Source of the DNA: Pseudomonadales bacterium
GTDB lineage: Bacteria; Pseudomonadota; Gammaproteobacteria; Pseudomonadales; Ketobacteraceae
DNA: 64,000 nucleotides
Direction: 5' to 3'
Assembly: GCA_002708905.1 (NCBI GenBank)
Contig: PAPM01000023.1
Location: forward strand, 124,001 to 188,000
Both the position numbers and the translations under genes were made by a program. The notes under the pieces are model-generated. The model did no database searches and was not told the origin of the DNA. It was given only the letters and a program-made list of their open reading frames with translations. Positions 19,058 through 29,800 of this stretch are shown in pieces. The first letter of the stretch is position 1, and every line of letters starts with the position of its first letter.

Positions 19058-22000
19058 CTACCAGGTATCCACACAGGGCCGTTTCTTACCTTCGCGGGGC
19101 GACGGCTTTGGTGCTGACTGCAAGCCAGCCAAAAGCCAGCGCCGGGTATCCGCCGGATCGATCACGTCATCAAACTCGAAGAAGGTGGCGGTGTTAACGG
19201 CTTTGCCGCGTTCATACATTTCCGCCACCATGGACTCGAAGCGGGCCTTTTGTTGTTGAGGATCGGAGATGGCCTCCAACTCCTTACGAAAGCCCAGTTT
19301 CACCGCGCCTTCGAGCCCCATGGCGCCGAATTCACCGGTGGGCCAGGACACCGTAAATAACGGCGCCTTCATAGATCCACCCGCCATCGTCATGGCCCCC
19401 AACCCATAGGCTTTGCGCAGCACCACCGTAAAAAATGGAACGGTAAGACTGGCCGCATTCACAAACATACGCGCCGCGTGACGCACCAATGCGGTCTTCT
19501 CCACTTCCGGCCCCACCATGATCCCCGGGGTATCGCACAGGAACACCAGGGGAAGATCAAAAGCATCGCACAACTGCATAAAGCGGGTTGCTTTATCTGC
19601 CCCTTCCGCATCAACAGCTCCTGCCAGGTGCTGTGGGTTATTGGCAACCACGCCGACCGGACGGCCTTCGATCCGCGCCAGCGCCGTAATCATGCCTTTA
19701 CCGAAGCCCGCCCGCAGCTCCAGCACGGAATCCACATCGAACAAGCCCTGCAACACAGTACGCACATCATAAACGCGCAATCGGTTTTCGGGGATTACCG
19801 AACGCAGCAGACGCTGGTCCGGCACTTCCCATTGCGTCACGGCCCCCTGGAAATACGACAGATATTGTTTCGCCGCCTGCGTGGCCGCAGCCTCGTCTTC
19901 CACCAGGATATCAATCACGCCATTGCTCCCCTGCACGGAAACCGGGCCGACTTGCTCCGGTCGATACACACCCAGGCCACCCCCTTCAATCATGGCCGGA
20001 CCACCCATACCAATGTTGGCATTACGGGTGGCGATCACCACATCACAGCAGCCCAGCAACGCGGCATTGCCGGCAAAATTACGCCCGGATGCAATCCCCA
20101 CCAGAGGCACCAATGCAGACAGGCGGGCGAAGTACAGGAACGCCAGGCAATCCAGACTGGCCGAGGAGCCCAGCCCATCGGTATCGCCCGGACGACCGCC
20201 GCCGCCCTCACTGTACAGCACCACCGGCACCCTAAGCCGCTCCGCCAGTTCAAACATACGATCTTTTTTGTGGTGATTCTGAATCCCCTGGGTGCCCGCC
20301 AATACGGTGTAATCGTAGGTCATAACAACACAGCGGGAGGCCTCTTCACCGAACAACGCTCCATTAACGCAACCGAGACCGGCCACCATGCCATCCCCCG
20401 GCGTATTCTCCATCAGGTCCTGTATTTCACGGCGTCGTCTTTGCGCGGCAATCACCAAGGGTCCGTATTCCACGAAGCTGCCTTCATCACACAGGTCCGC
20501 AATATTTTCCCGGGCCGTACGCTGGCCGGTGGCGCGACGTTTGGCAACAGCGTGCGGACGATTCTGATCCAGCCCATAACCATGGCGTTCAATATTCTCC
20601 CGTAGATCCGGTCGAATGTGATCCGGATCCAGCTGCGCACTTTGCGCTTGTTCTGAGGTTTGATCATCAGTGATGTGGAAGCTCAACAAGGGTTGCCCTT
20701 CCATCACACCATCACCGGTTTCCACCAGCAGCGACTCCACGATACCGGACGCAGGCGCCTCGATCACATGCTCCATTTTCATGGCATCCATAATCAGCAG
20801 GGTTTCACCCTTACGCACCTCCTGGCCAACGGTTACCGCCAACTCAATCACCGAGCCCTGCATGGGGGCAAGCACACTGTTCTCTGTGATCGTCCATTGG
20901 TGGTTGGCGTCGTCTGAAATACCCGGGGCTTTTAGGTTCTGCGGCAATAAACTTTCTTCCGGTGTTATCAGTTCCTGCACATGCCGATCGATAAAACCGG
21001 TATCCAACTGATCCTGAATCACCAATGGGTGGGACACCAAACGCCTGAGCACCGATAAATTGGACGCGACGCCGTCAATGCGAAACTCTTTCAGTGCAAG
21101 CGCCAGCTTTCGCAATGCCGCTGAATAATCTCCCCAGGTACTGTGCACAATCAGCTTGGCCACCATGGAATCATAGCGCGGGCTGGTGTGGTATCCGCTG
21201 TAGACGTAGCTGTCGATTCGAACACCTTGACCACCAGGCACATCCCAAGCGGAAATGCATCCGACTGCAGGTTTAACCTGACCATTTTCCAACAGAGATT
21301 CCAGTGTAATTCGCGCCTGTAATGCAAACCCTACCGGCACCAACCCACTCAGATTCAAATCGGCCAATGCCGTACCGAACACCACCGCCAACTGCAACGC
21401 CACCAGATCCAACCCGAGAACGGTTTCCGTCACCGTATGCTCCACCTGGATGCGGGGGTTGGCTTCAATAAACACAAAACGGGTTTCGTTCCCCGCTTCA
21501 AACACCAGAAATTCGAAGGTGCCCAAACCGCAGTAACCGGAACGCCGCGCCATGGCCAATGCCGCGTCATACAGAGCCTGTTTGAGCATGGGCGTCAATC
21601 CGGGGCTGGGGGCCATCTCGATAACCTTTTGATGCCGACGCTGCAGAGTGCACTCCCGTTCGAACAAGTGCACACAGTCCTGCCCATCACCCAAAATCTG
21701 AACTTCGACATGGCGCGCAGCGGGCGCCCACTGCTCCACATAGACAGCACCATCGCCAAACGCACTCTGTGCTTCTGACTGGCAACGAGCATACGCCTCT
21801 GCGATTTCGCCGGCATGGTGCACCACCCGCAAACCGCGACCGCCTCCCCCGGATACCGCCTTGATCACCATGGCGGCACCATCCGGCAGTTTGCTGAAGA
21901 AGCTCTCCGCCTGCGGCAGACTAACGGCATGATCCAATCCATCCAAAACGGGCACATTGCATTCCGCTGCCAAAGCGCGAGCACGGGCTTTATCGCCGTA

Positions 22001-22338
22001 CTGATCCAGAGTCTCCGGCGCAGGACCAACGAACACCAAACCAGCCTGGCTACACGACCGGGCAAAATCACTGTTTTCACTCAAGAAACCATATCCGGGA
22101 TGAATACCGTGACAACCCTGTTGCGGGCAATTTCAAGTAGCTGTTGCTGATCGAGATAAGCCGATGCGCCCTGCCCTGTTAAGGGCACGGCCACATCGGC
22201 TTTTAAGACATGGAGGGATTGGGCATCATCTTCCGCAAAGACCGCAACGGATCGCCAACCCAATTCCGATAAGGTCCGGATGATGCGAACGGCAATTTCG
22301 CCACGGTTGGCAATTAAGATGGTTTTTGCGGTGTTCAT
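19058..22338 (-). pseudogene. Single-chain biotin-dependent acyl-CoA carboxylase, interrupted by a one-base frameshift
   Basis: Two overlapping frames make one ~1090-residue protein. 22081-22338 encodes the start of a biotin carboxylase (TILIANRGEIAVRIIRTL) and then drifts to a premature stop; 19058 to about 22125 continues from QQGCHGIHPGYGFLSEN in the other frame. One missing base at about 22118-22125 (CGCAACAG where CGCCAACAG is expected) explains it. Order: biotin carboxylase with GGGGRGL, BCCP with DAMKMEHV (Lys436 of the second frame, roughly 520 overall), then the two carboxyltransferase domains. This BC-BCCP-CT chain resembles single-chain long-chain acyl-CoA carboxylases (LCC). No other indel is visible across 3.2 kb, so a sequencing error or very recent mutation is likelier than old decay. 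Confidence 0.85.
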
Positions 22339-22375
22339 CTGCGACTCCAGCCCAAAACAGGAAGTCGCTATTAAA

Positions 22376-23020
22376 TCAGAATTTCTTCTCCAACATCAAA
22401 ACGCTGTTGTGCTCCTGGATCTTTACATACTCCAAATAGGACATTCCAAGTAGCACGTCCTGGGGATAGCCGCCTTCTATGACAATAGCCCTGACATTCG
22501 GCACACTGATTTCCCCCACTTTCACCGAATCCAGTGTGACCACCCAGGTCGCCACCACACCACTGGCGGTCACCGCCTGGGATTCCTGGCCATTGAGTTT
22601 GTAAAGCAGACCCAGGTTGCGCGCCTGGATCTCATTCATGGCCACCGTGTTGGCACCGGTATCCACCAGGAAACTGACGGTCTGCCCGTTAATGCTACCG
22701 CTGACGCGATACTGGTTATGATCGTTTTTTTTAATGACCACCTGGGTTACGTCCGCTTGCTGGTAGGTTCCGCCGATCGCGGTGTGCAATGCCAGCTCAT
22801 AGCGCTGACCGTTAATCTCCACAATCGCACGCCTGGCGGTGGCGTCCACCAAGGTCACGCCGCTGCTGTGGGAGCGGCCGTTCTTCAGCATCACCTGCTG
22901 ACCATCAATTTGTAACACGGCTGCACCCTTGAACAAGCCTTCCACTCGCACCTGCGGATCCGCCACCACCTGCACCGCTAAGCCCCAAACCAGAGCAGCC
23001 CCCAACATCCATTTCCACAT
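22376..23020 (-). CDS. Periplasmic retropepsin-like aspartic protease
   Basis: 214 residues. A signal peptide (MWKWMLGAALVWGLAVQVVA, cleavage probably before DPQVR) directs export. The C-terminal ~100 residues form a clan AA single-lobe aspartic protease with the catalytic FLVDTGANTVAMNE motif and the later VIEGGYPQDVLLGMSYLE region (second structural motif of retropepsins), like the TIGR02281 family. It would act as a homodimer. The substrate is unknown. It lies 37 bases upstream of the carboxylase gene, same strand. Confidence 0.85.
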   Translation of the reverse strand: MWKWMLGAALVWGLAVQVVADPQVRVEGLFKGAAVLQIDGQQVMLKNGRSHSSGVTLVDATARRAIVEINGQRYELALHTAIGGTYQQADVTQVVIKKNDHNQYRVSGSINGQTVSFLVDTGANTVAMNEIQARNLGLLYKLNGQESQAVTASGVVATWVVTLDSVKVGEISVPNVRAIVIEGGYPQDVLLGMSYLEYVKIQEHNSVLMLEKKF

Positions 23021-23860
23021 ATCAAATCCGAAATATTGCAGTTGTCATCTATCAAACCCTTTGCAAAGCCTGCAGGTTTGCCCCTCTGCATTCTAATCCC
23101 AAAGCCAGAGCGGATCTGTAACCGTCTGTATAAGGTACGCAGCCCGATAACTTATCTCTTCCCGCGCCCCTCATGCCAGCCGTAACATAATCACCCACAA
23201 AATCTTCCCAAAGGCTCTTGACATACAAAAAACGACAAGTTCGAAACCGAAACTACTTACCAGGCATCAACATTTGGCCCAAAAATGTAAATTAATTTTG
23301 CGAATCCCTTCATAAACAACAAAAAAGCAGAAATTAGACGTTGACCCATTTCGTCTCCTTTTGATACATTTTTCCGAAATGAACCACCGGTCACAACCAT
23401 ATAAAAAGTTCGAAAATGTTCAGTAAAGCGCGGACTACAATTAATTACTTTCCAAAACGCGCATTTTACTTATAATTTTATCCATCGATCTGGTGGGCAA
23501 AATTTGTCTGCAAGAAAAATTACATACTAAAAAATAAACATCTGCGCCGAGCCGCCCCCTTCATTGAAGGGCAAAAAAAAGCGGATCTGTTGCACCTGAT
23601 CGTAACGAGAACGAAACCTGCGGACAGGAGCAGCCCAGTGCAGATGCCAAACACCAGGGGACGTGAAACAGCGTATCCCCGACTTGAGTGCTTTTATTGC
23701 CACCATCACAAGTGGCTATGTATCGACCACGCCGTAGAGCAGACAGACGCTGACACTTTGGTATTCAAAGTTTGTGCCTAACCGTCAGCCGCCTGTGACC
23801 TGCTACCACTGAAACACCTATTGCGGCGTTCTACGCCGGGATTCGACTTGGTTGATATAT
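23021..23860. other. 840-base intergenic region upstream of the megasynthase gene
   Basis: No convincing gene. The stretch 23220-23570 is visibly AT-rich compared with the flanks. It holds a TATAAT at 23471-23476 with only a weak -35, a TTGACA at 23218-23223 without a good -10, and the 10-mer AAGTTCGAAA twice (23237-23246 and 23406-23415). A short inverted repeat CCTTCATTGAAGG sits near 23560, followed by an A-run. It separates the divergent protease gene from the lipid cluster and probably holds that cluster's promoter and control sites; none can be assigned firmly. Confidence 0.55.
23237..23415. repeat. Repeated 10-mer AAGTTCGAAA
   Basis: Identical copies at 23237-23246 and 23406-23415, each centred on the palindrome TTCGAA, 169 bases apart in the AT-rich control region. 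They may be binding sites for a regulator, but the short length makes chance possible. Confidence 0.35.
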
Positions 23861-26800
23861 ATGTTGCACAACTTCGCTCAATTCAAAAATATTGGAAACT
23901 GGCTGGAGTACTGGGCCGACCACACGCCTAATAAAGTGGCATTCCATTTCCTGGGAGAAAAGGACGGTGACATCGAGTCCGTTTCCTTCAGAGAATTACA
24001 GGAGCGAACACAGACCGTCGCGTTAGCGCTGTTGCAACATGCTCAACCTGGCGACCGGGCTGTTCTCACCTATCATCCCGGGATCGAGTTTTTCGTGGCG
24101 TTTCTGGGCTGCATTCAGGCCGGTTTGATCGCTGTTCCTGTCTATCCGCCCACAGCTCCCAAACACTGGTCCCGTTTCGCTAAGATTGTGATGAATTGCG
24201 AAGCAAGCGTGATTTGCGCTACCCGTAACCTGGCCCAACAGGTGCAGGCCGCAATCGAAACGACCGGGGAGCTGGCCCAGATAAGAGTGCTGGAAACGGA
24301 CAGCCTGTCAGGCACAGTGCAGGGCTATGTGGAATGCACTGCGAATCGGGACGCCATTGCTTTTCTGCAGTACACCTCAGGCTCCACCGGCGATCCGAAA
24401 GGGGTCATCCTCACCCACGGCAACGTCTACCACAACGAATGCCTGATCACCGAAGCCATGGAATGTGATGCGGACAGCGTAGCCGTGTGCTGGTTGCCGC
24501 AATATCACGACATGGGACTGATCGGCAACCTGCTGGGAAGCCTGTTCAATGGCGTAACGGCCGTATTGATGTCGCCCCTGAGTTTCCTGAAAAGCCCGTA
24601 TCGCTGGTTGAAAGCGATCAGCGATTACCAGGCCACTCACAGCGGTGGGCCAAATTTTGCCTACGAACAGTGCGTCGAGCGCATCAGCGAAAACCGTTTG
24701 GAAAGCCTCGACCTCAGCCGCTGGCGGGTGGCCTACAATGGCGCCGAACCCATCCGCGCCAACACGCTGGAACGCTTTCACAACAAATTCTCGCGCTGTG
24801 GCTTCCGTTCCAGCTCCGCCAAGCCGCTTTATGGCCTGGCGGAAAGCACATTGCTGGTCACCCACCACCCCTGCCAGACGCCGGTAAACCTGCTGACGGT
24901 GGATAATGAAAGCCTGCAATCGGGCCTCCCCCTGATTACCGGCGCTGACCAACAGAGCGCAACGCCGGATAACAGCCAGAGCAAGACTCAGAGTAAGACC
25001 CAGAGCAAAACACTGGTGTCCAGCGGACGACCGATCCACCAAACCGTCAAAATTGTGAACCCGCAAACCCTGACCCAATGCAATGAGAATCAGGTAGGCG
25101 AAATATGGGTGATGGGTGACAGTGTTGCCCAGGGCTATTGGAAGAATCCGCAAGCAACAGCAGACACATTCCAGGCCTTCACCAGCGATTCCAGGGAAGG
25201 CCCCTTTATGCGCACGGGGGACCTGGGATTCTTGAACGGCGGCAACCTGTACATCAGCGGTCGCCTGAAAGAAATGATGATTGTGGATGGCCGCAATCTC
25301 TACCCACAGGATATTGAGGAAAGCATCCAAGCCATCAGCCCTTTGTTCAGGGTCGGCTGCGGCGCGGTTTTCAGCCTGGAAGACGAATCCGTTATCGCCG
25401 TACAGGAAGTGGCACGGCGCGGCATCAAGGATGAAGGGGCGCTGGCCAAGCTGGTGCAAGCCGCCATGATGGAAGTGAACGAACAACATCAATTGGCGCT
25501 GAAGAAACTGATTCTCATTGAACAGGGCAGCTTGCTGAAAACCTCCAGCGGTAAAATACGCCGTGGCGCTATGGCAAAACTCTACCAGGAAGATCAACTG
25601 AGTGTCGTAACCGCCTTCACGCCAAAAGATTTCATCAAGCTTAACGCGGCGCCCGCTGCTTCAAACCCCAGGCAATCCCGGTCACACTATGAAGCCATCC
25701 TCCAGCAATTGGTGGCCGATGAACTGGGCATCAATCCCCAGGACATAAATCCACAAACCGCCTTCTCGGAGTTTGGTCTGGAATCGAAAAAACTGGTGGG
25801 ACTGGTCGGCAGCCTGGAACAGAAAATCGACCAGCAGCTGCCGGCGCAACTGTTTTTTGATTATCCCAGCATCAGCAAACTGGCCGCCTATTTAAGTGCA
25901 GACCTGTTAAGCGCAGACCTGTTAAGTGCAGACGTGGAATCGTCTTCACCGGAGACCAACGATACTGGAAAGGCACAACCGTGCGGGGATATTGCCATCG
26001 TCGGCATTGGCTGTCGTTTCCCCGGGCAGTCAGATTCCGCAGATGCTTTCTGGCAGCTATTGATAGACGGCAAAGATGCGATCACGGAAACCCCGGCCTC
26101 GCGCTGGAATAACCGCGACTTTTACGATCCTGACATCCTCGCCCCGGGCAAGATGATAACCAAATGGGGAGGCTATCTGCACCGGGTAAAAGACTTTGAC
26201 GCTGCCTTCTTCGGTATCAAAGACAAAGAAGCAACACTCCTGGACCCACAACAAAGGTTATTGCTCGAAACCAGCTGGCACGCGCTGGAACACGCGGGTA
26301 TCCCGGCCACCAGCACCGGCGGCAAATCGGTCGGTGTGTTCGTAGGCATATCCAACGTTGATTATCAACGGCACTGCAGTCGCTTGGGTGCCAGCAGTGA
26401 GCCCTACTCTGGTACCGGCATGGCCGCCTCAATTGCCGCCAACCGTCTTTCTTATTTCTATGACTGGCACGGACCCAGTGTCGCGGTGGACACTGCCTGC
26501 TCATCCTCTCTGGTGGCACTGCACCAGGCTTGCCGGAGCCTGCAACAACAGGAATGCGAAGTGGCATTGGCGGCCGGAGTGAATCTTATTCTGTCTCCGG
26601 ATCTGAATATCACATTTTCCAAGAGCGGTATGATGGCACCGGATGGCCGCTGCAAAACATTCGATGACAGTGCCGATGGTTACGTGCGCTCGGAGGGATG
26701 CGGTGTGGTTGTACTGAAGCCACTGCAGCAGGCACAGCAGCAGGGTGACAATATCATCGCAGTGATAAAGGGCTCCGCCATTACCCAGGATGGCCGCTCC

Positions 26801-29800
26801 AATGGCATTACGGCGCCCAACGGCCCGGCCCAGGTGCAGACCATTGAGCGCGCGCTCAACAACGGCGGACTTAAGCCGGCAGATGTGCAATATGTAGAGT
26901 GTCATGGTACCGGCACCGCCCTGGGCGATCCCATTGAGCTGAGCGCCCTCTCACAAGCCTATGGTTCAGGTCGAAGCACACCATTGATTGTCGGTTCGGT
27001 GAAAACCAACATCGGTCACCTGGAATCCGCTGCCGGCATAGCCGGTGTTATAAAAGCTGCGCTCTGTTTGAAGAAGCAAATGCTACCTCGCAGTTTGCAT
27101 TGCCACACACCGAACACCCGTTTTGACTGGAAGCGACATGCGATCAAAGTCGCAGACGATAACAGTCCCTGGCTGGTACCAGCAGGAACAGTGCGGCGCG
27201 CGGGCGTGAGTTCATTCGGATTTGGTGGCACCAATGCCCATATCATTCTGGAAGAAGCACCCGCTCACAGTGAAAGCGCCGACCAACCAAGTGCCGTCAT
27301 ACCATCTCACCTGTTTTGTCTGTCGGCCAAAGATCGCAGCGCATTGCAGGCGTTAATCAATCGCTACCTGCGTTTCCTGCCCCGAGCCAACCGGCCGCTG
27401 AGCGAACTGTGCATCGATCAGAACTGCAGCCGCTCCCACTTCGACGAACGTTTGGTGTTGAGATGCAGCAGCACTGAGGAATTACAGGAAAGCCTGCGCT
27501 CCATCAACTGGGCCAACCTGGAGAAAAACGTATTCTCCAGCCGCCGTCGTAAAAGCCAGTCCACACCGCATGTGACCTGGATGTTCACCGGACAGGGGTC
27601 ACAGTACCCCGGCATGGGCCGGGAACTTTATCAGTACAACACTGCATTCAGGCATACGATTGATCAGTGCCATGACCTGTTGCAGCATTATGCCAACATA
27701 GATCTGAAGCGCTTTATATTGAATGAAAGCGACGGAGACGTTTCCGAACTGATTTATCGCACCGATTATGGTCAGCCCGTGCTGTTTTGCTATGAATATG
27801 CTCTGGCTCAACTGATGCTGAATGCCGGCATTCGACCGGACACCTTGATCGGACACAGCCTGGGAGAAATCGTCGCCGCCACAGTGGCAGGTGTATTCAG
27901 CCTTGAAGATGGTATCCGTGTCGCCAGCGAGCGGGGAAGGTTGATGCAGGCTTTGGAGATACCCGGCACCATGATGGCGGTATTTGCTCACAAAGAAGAT
28001 GTGCTGCCACTCCTCAGCAACTATCCATTGGTTTCCATCGGTGCCTTGAATGGTCCGGGTCAAATTGTTCTCTCAGGCTGCTCAGTAAGTTTGCAGGCGC
28101 TGCAAACGCAGCTGGAAGAGCGTGATATCGGCACCCGTACCCTGACAGTGTCGCACGGTTTCCATTCTCCATTGATGAAGCCCATGCTGGAAGAGTTTCG
28201 CCGCCTGCTCACCAGCTTGAAATTGAACACACCGAACTATCGCCTGGTATCCAACACAACTGCCAAAGAAGCGCATGCTGAATTGGCGACCGCCGACTAT
28301 TGGTGCCAGCATGTACTGGCCACGGTCGATTTCCAAGGTGGGTTACAACAAGTGGCGGGCGACCAGAACGCTATTTTGATCGAACTTGGACCCAAACCTA
28401 TTCTAAGCGCGATCGCACAACGTAGCCTGAACCGGGATAGTGCCCGCATCATTCCATTGATAGGCGATCATCAGCAGGAATACACAAGTTTCCTGGATGG
28501 CATTGCCCAATGCTATACCTCTGGGCTGAACATACATTGGCAACTGTTTTTAGGTATTGAGTCCTATGCAAAGCAGGACCTGCCACTCTATCCATTCCAG
28601 CGCAAATATTTCTGGCTGAACGATGCCGCGCCCAGCCAGGTCACACCACCGACTACGCAAAAAGAGCATGCCTTCCATTCCCTGCTGGGCCGACGTCAGC
28701 ACTCTCCCCACCTCAAGAACGGTGAGTTGCATTACGTTACCTATCCCGGACTGGAATCCGCGAACTGGGTCAGCAACCTGGAGCGTCCGGCCCGAATTCA
28801 TTTCCACCTTGGGCATTTTATTGAAATGGCCATGGAAGTGGGAAATGAGGCATTCCAAACCAGCAAGCTCACCTTGCAGAATCTGGAACTGCACAGACGT
28901 ATGAATGCTCCCTACGGTAGCGATAACAGCATCCACACCATTGCGGAACGACGTGCCAACAATGCGTTGAAAGTGGATTTCTATACACTGGATAAAGAAG
29001 TGGAGGTGGGGGATCAGTGGGTGCTGATCTGCTCGGTGGGCATTACGCCTACTAAAACCGGCAAGACCTATGGTGGGCGCAGCTACGACCTGGATAAGAA
29101 GGTGCCCAACCCGTCGAGCGAGGACGTGTCCCAGTTTTTCAGTGCGGCAACGGCCGCTCAGTCCCTTTACTCCACCAAAGACAAAAACATAGTGCGCTCC
29201 GCCAACATGCAGGATGACTTACTGATATGTGACGTGGACTTCTCCGAACTGGTAGCCAATAGCACAGGACAGCAATGGCTTAAGCCTGAAGTCATTCAAG
29301 GCCTGTATCAATTAATGGGATTGTACTGCGAATCGTTACGGCACAATGATCAGATTCGTCCCGGTGTTGAATACATTCCCTACAGCGCACGCAGCATCGT
29401 CTGGACCGAGCACCTTCCGGCCCAAAGCAACATAGTAATAAGCCATAAGGATTCCTGGTCAGAAGACACTGAGCATACGGAACTGGACCTGGCGATCTTT
29501 GACAAGCAGGGTGTTTGCACACTGAAGATTGAGGGCATGCTCTTACGCTCACGGGCACTGGCGGGCAAAACCCTGGCAGAAAGAGTGCGTGAAGTCAGCA
29601 TGGAAGAGCGAACCGTCCTGATCAGCGCCCTGATTACGGAAAGCCTCGCCTCCAGTTTAGGGGGGCAACCCATGGATATTAACTTGTCTCACTCCCTGGC
29701 TGAACTGGGTGTCGACTCCATTACCGCAATCTCAACGCTTTCCCGCCTGAAAAACGAACTCAACCTGGACATCAAAGCCAGTGAGATCAATCGAGCCCGC

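Noticed and set aside
23555-23580. Terminator before the megasynthase (CCTTCATTGAAGG near 23560)
   Set aside because: The inverted repeat is followed by an A-run on the plus strand, which is the wrong direction for a plus-strand terminator, and no minus-strand gene ends there.
23590-23781. 63-residue open frame in the intergenic region before the megasynthase
   Set aside because: No ribosome site, no recognisable motif apart from scattered Cys/His; likely chance in non-coding DNA.
24377-25597. 406-codon open frame antisense to the FAAL region
   Set aside because: It mirrors a long GC-rich coding sequence, has no ribosome site and no recognisable domain; it is a shadow of the megasynthase gene.
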